Source: an uncultured Acetatifactor sp.
GTDB taxonomy: Bacteria; Bacillota; Clostridia; Lachnospirales; Lachnospiraceae
Length of the DNA: 64,000 nucleotides
Direction of reading: 5' to 3'
Assembly: GCA_947625675.1 (NCBI GenBank)
Contig: CANQPH010000007.1
Location: 26,049 to 90,048, forward strand
The position numbers and the translations under genes are program-made. Below are positions 53,255-61,697 of the stretch, piece by piece; position 1 is the first letter of the stretch, and the number at the start of each line of letters is the position of its first letter. The notes beneath the pieces were generated by a model. It worked only from the letters and a program-made list of their open reading frames with translations, was not told the DNA's origin and made no database searches.

Positions 53255-54535
53255 TTAATTTTCCGGGCTAAACAAAGGCTTGATGTATTTGTCATTGGGA
53301 TTTTCTTCATAACAATATTCCCAAAAAGCAACCTGCAGGCCGGACCAGACATCCTCCCACTTATCAGTACTCATCCCATTATCCGCTGCCCAACGGATGA
53401 GCGCATGACCCAGCACCATCGCCCGCTCCTGAAACAGCGGATCCTGTTCCGTCCAATATTTTGCGTTTTTTTCAATATATTCATCTATTCCTTCCACTGT
53501 CATCAAAGTTCCATCAAAATCAACTCCGACATAATCTGCCGCGCCACCATAACCCAACCAACTATTTATCCCGTTCAAATTGGAATCATAGGCTTCGTCC
53601 GCTGTCCATTCCTCCTGGATCTGTGCGGATATGGCCTCTCGTAACGCTTCAAATTCTTCCGCAGTGAGTCCGTAGTTACTCAGCACACCCTCCGAAACCG
53701 CACCATCTGGGACTTCTTCCTCACCGTCGCTTTCCTCCTCCGTCGGCGTTGACACCTCCGCATAACCGCTCCCCGCCCAGGAACCAAACAGCGCATTGTA
53801 GAATTCGTCTAAATCGTTAAGCGTTATCATGGGCTCCGCATCCGGGTCGGCAAACTCTGATGTTACAAACGGTTCAAGTCCCAATCCTTCGCCCGCATTT
53901 ATTGCTTCATACTGAAAACTGCTTAAGAATCTAATAAAACTCTCGGAGTCAAAGTCCTGCTGCTGCACCCATTCGATCACCGCATGGCCGAAAATATCTG
54001 CCCGGTCAATGTCCAACTGCGTATATCCCAGATACTCTCGCATGTACCCATAATCCAATACATTTTCATCTCTGGAAATGTTTTCAAGTGCGCTCTGGAT
54101 ATGGGCTTCTACGGAATCTGCATACTTCTCCGTGTATTCGGGAGCATCCATAAAATGAGCCATTTCCAGTGCCCAGGGGATAGTTATCAGGCAGACCCCG
54201 TACAAGTTGGCGCCGTATGCCTCTTCTTCCGTCCATTCATCCGAAATATGCTTGTCCAGGATCGCTTTGAGGGTCTGAAAATCATCTGCCGTAATATGGT
54301 ACTCCTTCAGCACCTCATCAGACACTCCCGCATCACCAGATTGCTCCGTTTCCGGTGCTTCGCTTTCCTCCGGTTCCGGTGTTTCGCTTTCCTCCTGCGA
54401 CGACACCTCGCCGCTCTGTGCTTCCGTCAATTCCTGTGCCCTGGACGATTGCCCGCCGCTTTCGCCGGACGCACAGGCTGCGAGGGAAAGCGCAAGACAA
54501 AGCATAAGTAAAATGACTATCAATTTTTTTCTCAT
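53255..54535 (-). CDS. Lipoprotein with two copies of an alpha-helical domain
   Basis: The protein has 426 aa. The signal ends SLAAC|ASGESGG, then an acidic Glu/Pro/Ser spacer to about residue 75. Two related domains of about 125 residues follow: YHITADDFQTLKAILDKHIS with DEWTEEEAYGANLYGV, and YGLTAEEFEALREAISAQIQ with EEWTADEAYDSNLNGI. An acidic spacer separates them. The third lipoprotein gene carries one distant copy of the same domain. The domain is not recognised. Confidence 0.8.
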   Translation of the reverse strand: MRKKLIVILLMLCLALSLAACASGESGGQSSRAQELTEAQSGEVSSQEESETPEPEESEAPETEQSGDAGVSDEVLKEYHITADDFQTLKAILDKHISDEWTEEEAYGANLYGVCLITIPWALEMAHFMDAPEYTEKYADSVEAHIQSALENISRDENVLDYGYMREYLGYTQLDIDRADIFGHAVIEWVQQQDFDSESFIRFLSSFQYEAINAGEGLGLEPFVTSEFADPDAEPMITLNDLDEFYNALFGSWAGSGYAEVSTPTEEESDGEEEVPDGAVSEGVLSNYGLTAEEFEALREAISAQIQEEWTADEAYDSNLNGINSWLGYGGAADYVGVDFDGTLMTVEGIDEYIEKNAKYWTEQDPLFQERAMVLGHALIRWAADNGMSTDKWEDVWSGLQVAFWEYCYEENPNDKYIKPLFSPEN

Positions 54536-54580
54536 AATGACAGACTTCCTTTCTTTGACAGGTTTATTATTGAATCTATT

Positions 54581-55321
54581 TCATTCAAGGGTTACATGAT
54601 CCGTAAAAAACTGTGCTATCTTTTCAGCGCTCCAGCCATTTTCGTCGGAAAGCGCATTAAAAATGCTTAAGAATCTTCCATCCCCACTATCCTCCCATTC
54701 AGCGATGCCGGAAAGCAGGGCTTTTGCTAATGCTTTTTCCTCATCGGACAACTTACTAAATAGATCCTCTGGTAAAGATTTAAAACTTCCTACGTTTAAA
54801 GCAAGCGTGATAACGGAGCTTGACACATTCCAAAACGTGCTTTCCGTTTCCGGCCAGGAAAAATCAGCCGTGCTGATGTCATAAATGTTCAGATAGTCGT
54901 TGGTCACATTTTCTTTGACCGCATCGGCCAGTGCCTGCAGCGATTCATCTGTGATCCCATATTCGTTTATTTCCGCTTCTGCTGAAGCATGGATTTCCTC
55001 ATGTCGCTTCTTGAACTCTTCATATTGTTCTCGCTCTTCGTCCGTCATTTTGGCAAGTAATTCTGCCTCAGCTTCGTCCGTCACACCGGCAAGCGCATCG
55101 CCCGACCCGGAATCCTCACTCTCGGCAGAACCTTCATTTCCTGTTTCATCGGCTCCCTGCAGAGCAGCATCACTTTCCTCCTGCGATGGCGCTTCGCCGC
55201 TCTGCTCTGCCGTCGCCTCCTGCGCCTGTGACGATTGCTCTCCGCTTTCTCTGGACGCACACGCCGCAAGAGAAAGCACAAGGCATAGTGTAAGTAAGAT
55301 AGCTGTCAATCTCTTTTTCAT
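54581..55321 (-). CDS. Lipoprotein with a single copy of the same helical domain
   Basis: The protein has 246 aa. The signal ends SLAAC|ASRESGE, then an acidic spacer to about residue 85 and a charged helix (EEREQYEEFKKRHEEIHA). The domain begins YGITDESLQALADAVKENVT and ends ENGWSAEKIAQFF, matching the domain repeated in the neighbouring lipoprotein. It is the first lipoprotein gene after the sigma factor, 225 bases downstream. Confidence 0.78.
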   Translation of the reverse strand: MKKRLTAILLTLCLVLSLAACASRESGEQSSQAQEATAEQSGEAPSQEESDAALQGADETGNEGSAESEDSGSGDALAGVTDEAEAELLAKMTDEEREQYEEFKKRHEEIHASAEAEINEYGITDESLQALADAVKENVTNDYLNIYDISTADFSWPETESTFWNVSSSVITLALNVGSFKSLPEDLFSKLSDEEKALAKALLSGIAEWEDSGDGRFLSIFNALSDENGWSAEKIAQFFTDHVTLE

Positions 55322-55490
55322 AATTCCAGACCTCCTGATTGGTTTTCGGTTTTCTTAATCCACCATTGATATGTTCGATGAAAAAGGCCCGCAAGGGGAC
55401 AAGAAAACAGAAATTTTTTCAAAAATTTTTCAAAAAATAAGGCCGCACCCGCCGGTTTCCCGACAGGCACAGCCCTATATCCGCTCTGTT

Positions 55491-55560
55491 CATATTCTAT
55501 TCCGTTTATGTTCCATTCCTGTTCATGCTCTATTCCCATTCATACTCTATTCGATTGTCA
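55491..55560 (-). repeat. About 17-bp repeat spanning the stop codon of the membrane sigma gene
   Basis: Four units on the minus strand read like GAATAGAGTATGAATGG, GAATAGAGCATGAACAG, GAATGGAACATAAACGG and GAATAGAATATGAACAG. The TAG of the first unit is the stop codon. Confidence 0.8.
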
Positions 55561-57313
55561 CCGGAATCTCGAAGACATGCTCCCAGCGATAGCTCAACCG
55601 GCTGTCCGCTTTCGGAAGCAGAACCGCCTGCGTGAAGTCCCATTCCAGGGTCCTGTCCACATTGAAATAGAACCGGAACGTCCCGTCCTCCTCCATGGGG
55701 CCCAGGGAGAAAATTTCTTCTGTAGGCAGATTGCTCCCTTCAGCGTACCGTCCCTGGGGCATCTGGACCTCCAGAATGAAGGAGTCAGACGTGAATTGCA
55801 GGGGGCTGTCCTCAGACGACTCCCAGCGCATGGTGAAGATCCAGCCGCCGCTGTCAAGCAGGCTCCGCTCCGGCACCGCATCCTCCGTCACGGCTTCACA
55901 GGAGACAAGAGATACGCTTCCGTAGGGCAGCGGGATCGCCGCATCCTCCCAGGTACATGTCTCCAGATTCACCGGAATGCCCTCCGGCGCTTCAGAAAGG
56001 TCCGCCATGAGATATACATAGGGAACGCGCAGGGTGTACTCCCCCGGTTCCACATCCCCGAAATTCCACAGGGAGAGCGTCTCCGTGACGTAGGTGGCGG
56101 GCCCGTACCAGTAGGAGGCTGTGTAACATGTTCCGTCCGCGCCTGAGAGGGTGATGTCATCCGTTTTGCCCTGCATATGGGCGTCATAGATCAGATACTG
56201 GGCCATCGGCATTTCTCCGCTGTTCAGAGCGTAAAGCTCCATGATCAGGCCTTCTTCCTGCCGGTTGGGGATGGCCAGCAGGCCGCCCCGCTCTCCCACG
56301 GCGTAAGGGTAGTCATCCGGAGCGCCGGCATCCCGACGCTCCATCGGGACGTCAAACTCCATCCCCATAAAGATGATCCGGATGCTCCCGTCCTCCGGCG
56401 GCGGGGCCTGCAAGTCGACCACGAACCGTCCCTGATATTTATCATAGCCTGTCGGCGCCTTGATCGTTTCTCCGCCGCAGGATATGGTCATAAAGTGCGT
56501 AGGCGCCTCTCCATAGATACCCTCCTGCGATTCTATGGCCTCTTCCAGGCGCTCAAGCGCTTCCGGCGGAAGATCCGGCCGTATCTCCAGATACAGCGTG
56601 TCCGCCATATACATTGCCGCAGAGACGGTATAAGCGCCTTCTTCCGTTTCCACAGTCACAGGCTGCGTTAAGGTGTACGCCTGCTCCGTTTCGGTGGTAA
56701 CGCCCAGCCCAGGCACCACGCCGAAATGACGCAGTACCAGATAAGCGCAGGCCGTCAGCGCCGCTGCCAGGAGGAGGAGAACAAGGGTCAACAGGAGCCG
56801 CAGCTTTTTAAGGCTGCGCTGGTGCCGCTTCTTCACCGTCTCATAAGGCAGATTCAGAGCCTCTGCGATCTCCGATACAGTCCTCCCCTCATAATATTTC
56901 ATGCGGATGATCTCCGCATCCTGGGGATTCAGCTTCTGCAGGGCGCTCTCCATATCCATGCGCGCCGCAGCGGCCTCCTCCATAGAATCCATCTCCGGGA
57001 CATCATACAGAGGGACGGACTCCGGCTGCCGAACGTCTTTCCGATAACGGTCAATGGCGGCGGAGCGGGCCGTCATGCTCAGATACAGCCCCAAAGGCCC
57101 CTTCGTCAAATCAATCTGTTCCCGATGGTTATAGAAAATATAAAAAACGTCATTGACGCACTCCTTGATATCCTCCGGGTTGCTGAGATGACATCCCACG
57201 ATACTCCAGACCAGAGGCGTGTACCGTTCAATAACCTCTTCCATACCCTTTTGGGGCGACTGCTCCAGCAACTCTAAAAGCCGGGCATCGTCCAATTTTT
57301 CATCCTTATCCAT
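55547..57313 (-). CDS. Sigma-70 family factor fused to a transmembrane helix and a large outside domain
   Basis: The protein has 588 aa. The start is the ATG behind GGAGG (MDKDEKLDDARLLEL). Residues 1-170 form an ECF-type sigma factor: region 2 with YTPLVWSIVGCHLSNPEDIK, DVFYIFYNHREQID and LYLSMTARSAAIDRYRKD; region 4 with LNPQDAEIIRMKYYEGRTVS and IAEALNLPYETVKKRHQRSL. A membrane helix follows at once (LRLLLTLVLLLLAAALTACAYLV), then about 390 residues of beta-rich extracytoplasmic domain, with YTVSAAMYMADTLYLEI resembling DUF4179-like folds. A sigma factor tethered this way needs release by proteolysis or acts at the membrane. Three lipoprotein genes follow on the same strand. Confidence 0.85.
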   Translation of the reverse strand: MDKDEKLDDARLLELLEQSPQKGMEEVIERYTPLVWSIVGCHLSNPEDIKECVNDVFYIFYNHREQIDLTKGPLGLYLSMTARSAAIDRYRKDVRQPESVPLYDVPEMDSMEEAAAARMDMESALQKLNPQDAEIIRMKYYEGRTVSEIAEALNLPYETVKKRHQRSLKKLRLLLTLVLLLLAAALTACAYLVLRHFGVVPGLGVTTETEQAYTLTQPVTVETEEGAYTVSAAMYMADTLYLEIRPDLPPEALERLEEAIESQEGIYGEAPTHFMTISCGGETIKAPTGYDKYQGRFVVDLQAPPPEDGSIRIIFMGMEFDVPMERRDAGAPDDYPYAVGERGGLLAIPNRQEEGLIMELYALNSGEMPMAQYLIYDAHMQGKTDDITLSGADGTCYTASYWYGPATYVTETLSLWNFGDVEPGEYTLRVPYVYLMADLSEAPEGIPVNLETCTWEDAAIPLPYGSVSLVSCEAVTEDAVPERSLLDSGGWIFTMRWESSEDSPLQFTSDSFILEVQMPQGRYAEGSNLPTEEIFSLGPMEEDGTFRFYFNVDRTLEWDFTQAVLLPKADSRLSYRWEHVFEIPVTIE

Positions 57314-57389
57314 AAGCGCCGTTCCTCCGCATGAAGCCATGACGGAATTATAACATATGGGAAAAACGGTTTCAAGTTTTCTTGACCGC

Positions 57390-57955
57390 TCACAGAATAT
57401 AATCCGTGATACAGTCATACCAATGGACGTAAGTTGCGCCGTTCACGGTAAGTCTCTCATTCTCCGGCAGCTGTTCGCTCCATTTTTTCCCGTATCGACC
57501 GAAGGCCCAATCATCCCGGTTGAATCTGCGCCAGAGAATCGTCCTTCCGTTCCTGTCAAGGAATTGTTCCGACACCACTCCGCTGTCGTAGGTTTCGATG
57601 TCCATGACGCAAACCGTGTCGTAACTTTTGCCGCCGATCGTAACGGTATACCGTCCTACGATATCCAACAGAAAATCCTTGTCGGCGCTGGTAACGTATG
57701 AGCCGGTTCTCTGAATGTCTCCCTTCGCCTTCAGATTGGTCTCATTTCCGCAGTTATCCTCTCCAAATCCCCAATTCGGCATAAATTCATCGCCGTCAAG
57801 AAATGTAATGTAGTTGCGTACATCCCCCAAGACAGCTTTTCCCCGAGCTTCGGCACCAGGAACCACCCCATCAGTTCTTCCCATTTCACCGCAAAAGGTG
57901 GCTTGGTATTCGCCTCGATCTTATATTCGGGCATCCATTCAGGCAATTTTTTCAT
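57390..57955 (-). pseudogene. Frameshifted and internally deleted partner gene of the second sigma factor
   Basis: A strong site (AAAGGAG, eight bases before ATG at 57955) starts MKKLPEWMPEYKIEANTKPP, FAVKWEELMGWFLVPKLGEK and LSWGMY. After that the frame is lost and continues in another frame as RNYITFLDGDEFMPNWGFGE, DNCGNETNLKAKG and DFLLDIVGRYTVTIGGKSYD through HWYDCITDYIL. The two halves look like parts of one protein joined by a deletion near 57825. The product family is not recognised. Probably inactive. Confidence 0.65.
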
Positions 57956-58456
57956 ACTGCATTCTCCTTTCAATGCGTCGGTGCGATATGGATACTGATT
58001 CCTGAAATTCTGTTTTGCGGTATGCAGTCTGCTTTTTACCGTGCCCAGAGGGATGTTCAGCCGTTTTGCGATTTCCGCCTGAGGCATCTCCTTCCAAAAA
58101 TAAAGGTATAGGATCTGCTTGTCCTTGTCTCCGAGCAAACTCAAGGTTTCCCTTACCGTATAGACCTCGGAAACCCCATGTCTGCCCTCCGACAATTCCT
58201 TTTCCGCCAGTTCGTCGATGGGGATCTCGTACCTGGCCGCTTTCCTTCGGAAATAATCGTTGCATTTGTTTCTCGCAATGCTGATGATCCAGGCCTTGAA
58301 GGAATCCTTGTTTTTGAGCTGGGCAAACTTCTGGTAAGCCGAAAGGAACACCTCCTGCAGCACGTCATCCGCATCGGACGCAGAATTCATCCGAAATCTC
58401 ACAAAACGCTCCACGGACATGCGTTCCGCCTCCAGCAAAATTTCAAATTCATCCAC
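57731..58456 (-). CDS. ECF sigma factor read through into the broken partner gene
   Basis: The protein has 241 aa as an open frame. Residues 1-165 are an intact ECF sigma factor: FRMNSASDADDVLQEVFLSA and FKAWIISIARNKCNDYFRR in region 2, YLYFWKEMPQAEIAKRLNIP and LGTVKSRLHTAKQNFR in region 4. No stop precedes the in-frame MKKLPEW start of the next gene, so translation continues into it and ends at a frameshifted tail (AMNLCRIGDLERITAEMRPI). The sigma part could still work. It is a separate unit from the membrane sigma gene downstream. Confidence 0.8.
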   Translation of the reverse strand: MDEFEILLEAERMSVERFVRFRMNSASDADDVLQEVFLSAYQKFAQLKNKDSFKAWIISIARNKCNDYFRRKAARYEIPIDELAEKELSEGRHGVSEVYTVRETLSLLGDKDKQILYLYFWKEMPQAEIAKRLNIPLGTVKSRLHTAKQNFRNQYPYRTDALKGECSMKKLPEWMPEYKIEANTKPPFAVKWEELMGWFLVPKLGEKLSWGMYATTLHFLTAMNLCRIGDLERITAEMRPI

Positions 58457-58540
58457 ATCACTACCTCCCTTCGTTTATAAGTGATGAAAACCGGTTTCAC
58501 TTATATAGACGTGCGCCCGCAGGGAAAGGTTCATTTTCAT

Positions 58541-58951
58541 TTATCTTCCTGATTTTGGAATTTGCAAATAATCGATCAAAGCTGCTTCCAAAAGCCGTGA
58601 ATAATTGACTTTTTTCTCCTCTGCAATCCTCTTCAACCATGCCGGGAGTGTAATATTCGTTTTAATTCGCTCGTTATCACGTTTCAGTCTGTAATGGTCA
58701 GGGTGGATCGTAACAGGCATTACAATCATCCCTTTCGTCATTTCCTGAGAAAGAGAAACAGACGGAATCGGAACTTCCTCACCATCACACTCCATGCCAT
58801 ACACATGGAGACTTGCGGCTTCCATCGCCCTTTGTTGCGCTTCCGCCAGATTTTCTCCAAAACTAAAACAGCCGGGAAGATCAGGGAAGGAAATACCATA
58901 ACCGCCATCTTCTCCAGGTTCCAACACTGCAAGATATGTCAAATTTAACAT
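58541..58951 (-). CDS. hicB: HicB-family antitoxin
   Basis: The protein has 136 aa. The start is the ATG ten bases behind GGAGG (MLNLTYLAVLEPGEDGGYGI). The degenerate RNase-H-like HicB fold has GGYGISFPDLPGCFSFGE and LAEAQQRAMEAASLHVYG. The C-terminal ribbon-helix-helix (RIKTNITLPAWLKRIAEEKK) should bind the operon's promoter. It neutralises HicA. It follows hicA by 37 bases. Confidence 0.92.
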   Translation of the reverse strand: MLNLTYLAVLEPGEDGGYGISFPDLPGCFSFGENLAEAQQRAMEAASLHVYGMECDGEEVPIPSVSLSQEMTKGMIVMPVTIHPDHYRLKRDNERIKTNITLPAWLKRIAEEKKVNYSRLLEAALIDYLQIPKSGR

Positions 58952-58988
58952 AGACACCATTCCTCCAATATTTTTTTCAAACAAAAGA

Positions 58989-59174
58989 CTATTTTAGACC
59001 AGCTTGCCTTAATATGTTATTCAATGTTCCCGGTGGTATGTCTTTTGAAGAATGCATTGCAACAGTTACCCTTCCGGGTTTTGTAGGATGTTTAAGCTGT
59101 ATATGGGAACCATCCTGGTCCACTTCATACCAACCATCTTTATGAAGCATTTTTAGCATCTCACGTGCCTTCAA
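58989..59174 (-). CDS. hicA: HicA-family mRNA interferase toxin
   Basis: The protein has 61 aa with a TTG start seven bases behind GGAGG. The double-stranded RNA-binding-like fold has LHKDGWYEVDQDGSHIQLKH with the catalytic His, then VTVAMHSSKDIPPGTLNNIL. It cleaves mRNA when not bound by HicB. The weak start codon may keep toxin levels low relative to antitoxin. Confidence 0.92.
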   Translation of the reverse strand: MKAREMLKMLHKDGWYEVDQDGSHIQLKHPTKPGRVTVAMHSSKDIPPGTLNNILRQAGLK

Positions 59175-59192
59175 ATCTTAACCTCCTTGTAT

Positions 59193-59221
59193 ATTATACT
59201 TATAAATCATGCGCATGTCAA
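59193..59221 (-). promoter_or_regulatory. Consensus sigma-A promoter of hicAB
   Basis: TTGACA and TATAAT, both perfect, are spaced 17 bases on the minus strand. Strong basal transcription with repression by HicB is expected. Confidence 0.88.
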
Positions 59222-59355
59222 TGTTTTCATATATGTCTAGTACACATAAGCTATGGAATTGGAGAAAATATATATTCCTTAAGGTTGTAATTATACTATG
59301 ATATCATTATCCTGTCATTTAACTAACTGTCACAAGATATTTTTTCATTTTCCGA

Positions 59356-59384
59356 TTGCAAGTCCCGGGCAATCATGGTATCAT
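59356..59384 (+). promoter_or_regulatory. Sigma-A promoter of the nitroreductase gene
   Basis: TTGCAA and TATCAT are spaced 17 bases, about 40 bases before the start. Confidence 0.55.
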
Positions 59385-59425
59385 TAAAAAAGTGAGATTT
59401 GAATTTTGAACAGGAGGGCTTCATC

Positions 59426-59965
59426 ATGACTGCAAAAGAATGCATTACCGGCCGCAGGAGCATCCGGAAATTCACCGACCAGCCCGTATCCCACGAGCTG
59501 CTGGCGGAGATCGTGTCCTGCGCATCCTACGCTCCCAGCTGGAAGAACACGCAGATCGTCAGGTACATCGCCGTGGAGGGAGAACAGAAGGCCAAGCTGG
59601 CCCGGCATACATCCAAGCATCCCGGCAACGGCGCCATCATCGACAATGCGCCCATGGTGATCGCCGTGACGATGATCAAAGGCCGCAGCGGTTTTGAAAG
59701 GGATGGTTCCTTTACCACCAAAAAAGGGGATCACTGGCAGATGTTCGATGCGGGCATCGCCACGGAAGCCTTTTGCCTCGCCGCATATGAACAGGGCCTG
59801 GGCACCGTGATCATGGGAATCTTCGACGAGGACGAAATCGCCAAACTTCTCCAGATCCCCGAGGATCGGGAGCTGGCGGCGCTCATTACCATAGGATATC
59901 CGGCTGAAACCCCCGCCGCTCCCAGACGCAAGAGCGTGGAGGATTTATTAACATTTCAATCATGA
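59426..59965 (+). CDS. Nitroreductase family FMN-dependent oxidoreductase
   Basis: The protein has 179 aa. The start is the ATG eight bases behind AGGAGG. Motifs: CITGRRSIRKFTDQPVS (FMN phosphate binding), ASYAPSWKNTQIVRYIAV, DAGIATEAFCLAAYEQGLGT and GYPAETPAAPRRKS. It is expected to reduce nitro compounds, quinones or flavins with NAD(P)H. A terminator separates it from pyrB. Confidence 0.92.
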   Translation: MTAKECITGRRSIRKFTDQPVSHELLAEIVSCASYAPSWKNTQIVRYIAVEGEQKAKLARHTSKHPGNGAIIDNAPMVIAVTMIKGRSGFERDGSFTTKKGDHWQMFDAGIATEAFCLAAYEQGLGTVIMGIFDEDEIAKLLQIPEDRELAALITIGYPAETPAAPRRKSVEDLLTFQS

Positions 59966-59975
59966 TTCATTCAGA

Positions 59976-60006
59976 GTCGAAGGGAATTTTTCCCTTCGGC
60001 TTTTCT
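59976..60006 (+). terminator. Hairpin between the nitroreductase and pyrB genes
   Basis: CGAAGGGAA pairs with TTCCCTTCG around a 3-base loop, followed by GCTTTTCT. The T tract is short, so it may be a weak terminator or a pyrB attenuator. Confidence 0.65.
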
Positions 60007-60038
60007 ATGGAATTTAAACTCAAACGGAGGATACTGAC

Positions 60039-60953
60039 ATGAGACATCTGATGAGTCCTTTGGACTTCACCACGGAAGAGCTGGACCGGCTGTTCGATCT
60101 GGCCAATGACATCGAAAAATATCCCGCCAAATACGCCCATGCCTGCGATGGCAAGATCCTGGCCACCTGCTTCTACGAGCCCAGCACCAGGACCAGGCTG
60201 AGCTTTGAATCCGCCATGACCAGGCTGGGAGGAAGGGTGATCGGCTTTTCCGACGCCGCCTCCTCTTCCGCCGCCAAAGGGGAAAGCGTGTCCGACACCA
60301 TCCGCATCATCTCCTGTTATGCGGACATCTGCGCCATGCGACATTTCAAGGAAGGAGCCCCCATGGTGGCTGCGGAGAAATCCAGGATCCCGGTGATCAA
60401 CGCCGGGGACGGAGGGCACCAACATCCCACCCAGACCCTGACCGACCTCCTCACCATCCGTTCCATGAAAGGCCGGCTCTCCCATTTCACCGTAGGTCTT
60501 TGCGGCGACCTGAAATTCGGCCGGACGGTTCACTCCCTCATCAACGCCCTGGTACGCTACGAGGGAATCCGCTTCCTCTTCATCTCTCCGGAAGAGCTTC
60601 GGGTGCCGGATTACATCACCGACATGCTGAAAAACAGGGGCATTCCCTTTGAAGAGGTGATCCGCCTGGAAGACGTGATGCCTCAACTGGATCTGCTATA
60701 CATGACCCGGGTGCAGAAGGAACGTTTCTTCAACGAGGAAGATTACGTGCGGTTAAAGGATTTCTACATCTTAGATCGCTACAAAATGTCCCTGGCCAGG
60801 GAGGACATGCTGGTGCTTCATCCCCTGCCCAGGGTCAATGAGATCTCCGTAGAGGTGGACGACGATCCCAGAGCCGCCTATTTCAAGCAGGCCCAGTACG
60901 GCGTCTATGTGCGGATGGCTTTGATATTGACCCTGTTGGAAATCCAAGTATGA
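60039..60953 (+). CDS. pyrB: Aspartate carbamoyltransferase catalytic chain
   Basis: The protein has 304 aa. Carbamoyl phosphate site: [17 protein letters not shown]. Further motifs: [40 protein letters not shown]. It joins carbamoyl phosphate and aspartate in pyrimidine synthesis. The regulatory chain gene follows after 222 bases of non-coding DNA, which is longer than the usual overlap of pyrB and pyrI. Confidence 0.97.
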   Translation: MRHLMSPLDFTTEELDRLFDLANDIEKYPAKYAHACDGKILATCFYEPSTRTRLSFESAMTRLGGRVIGFSDAASSSAAKGESVSDTIRIISCYADICAMRHFKEGAPMVAAEKSRIPVINAGDGGHQHPTQTLTDLLTIRSMKGRLSHFTVGLCGDLKFGRTVHSLINALVRYEGIRFLFISPEELRVPDYITDMLKNRGIPFEEVIRLEDVMPQLDLLYMTRVQKERFFNEEDYVRLKDFYILDRYKMSLAREDMLVLHPLPRVNEISVEVDDDPRAAYFKQAQYGVYVRMALILTLLEIQV

Positions 60954-60964
60954 AGGTAAACTTT

Positions 60965-61080
60965 CATACTACTCATTAGCGCAGTATTGCGGGAAGGCTC
61001 GTAATACACAAGGTTATAAGTTTGGAAAACTATTCATTGGTGCAATATTGCTGACAAACCCGTGATATCCAAAGGGCAAA
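60965..61080 (+). repeat. Degenerate direct repeat in the pyrB-pyrI spacer
   Basis: CTACTCATTAGCGCAGTATT is followed 64 bases later by CTATTCATTGGTGCAATATT; similarity continues for about 45 bases through the CTCGTAATACACAAGG and CCCGTGATATCCAAAGG parts. No reading frame covers it. Confidence 0.65.
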
Positions 61081-61175
61081 AGAATAAGCATGACAAACAT
61101 GGAATTCCCGCATCATTGAAATGCGTCCCGCCATGCCAAATAGCAAAAGTCCAGAAGGACAGAAGGAGAGACAAC

Positions 61176-61607
61176 ATGTTAAACGTAGGCAAAATTGAAG
61201 AGGGATTCGTGCTGGACCACATCAAGGCCGGCAAAAGCTTCGCCATCTATGAGCACCTGCACCTGGACAAGCTGGATTATCCCGTGGCCATCATCAAGAA
61301 CGCCCGCAGCAACAAGATGGGCAAAAAGGACATTCTGAAAATCGAATGCGACATCAACACCATGGATCTGGACGTGCTGGCCCTCATCGATCACAACATC
61401 ACCGTCAACATCATCAAGGACGGGGAGATCGTGGACAAAAAGGAACTGACCCTGCCCAAACAGATCAAAGGGGTCATCAAATGCCGCAACCCCAGATGCA
61501 TTACCTCCATCGAGCAGGGACTGCCCCACATCTTCGTGCTGGCGGACGAGGAAAAAGAGGTCTACAGATGCAAATACTGTGAAGAAAAATTCACCGGCTG
61601 GAACTGA
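61176..61607 (+). CDS. pyrI: Aspartate carbamoyltransferase regulatory chain
   Basis: The protein has 143 aa. The start is the ATG behind AAGGAG (MLNVGKIEEGFVLDHIKAGK). The C-terminal zinc domain has CRNPRCITS and YRCKYCEEKF, four Cys that link regulatory and catalytic chains. The nucleotide-binding half is shorter than the E. coli chain. Its last codon and stop belong to the first unit of a 17-bp repeat. Confidence 0.95.
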   Translation: MLNVGKIEEGFVLDHIKAGKSFAIYEHLHLDKLDYPVAIIKNARSNKMGKKDILKIECDINTMDLDVLALIDHNITVNIIKDGEIVDKKELTLPKQIKGVIKCRNPRCITSIEQGLPHIFVLADEEKEVYRCKYCEEKFTGWN

Positions 61608-61677
61608 GATTTTCTGCGAACTGAGATTTTTTCGAGCTGGAATTTCCTACGAACCGAAATTTTCCCCGAAACGAGAC
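61601..61677 (+). repeat. 17-bp repeat starting at the pyrI stop codon
   Basis: Units read GAACTGAGATTTTCTGC, GAACTGAGATTTTTTC, GAGCTGGAATTTCCTAC, GAACCGAAATTTTCCCC and a partial GAAACGAGACC. The TGA in the first unit is the pyrI stop. Confidence 0.85.
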
Positions 61678-61697
61678 CGATGCGACAGGAGATTATT

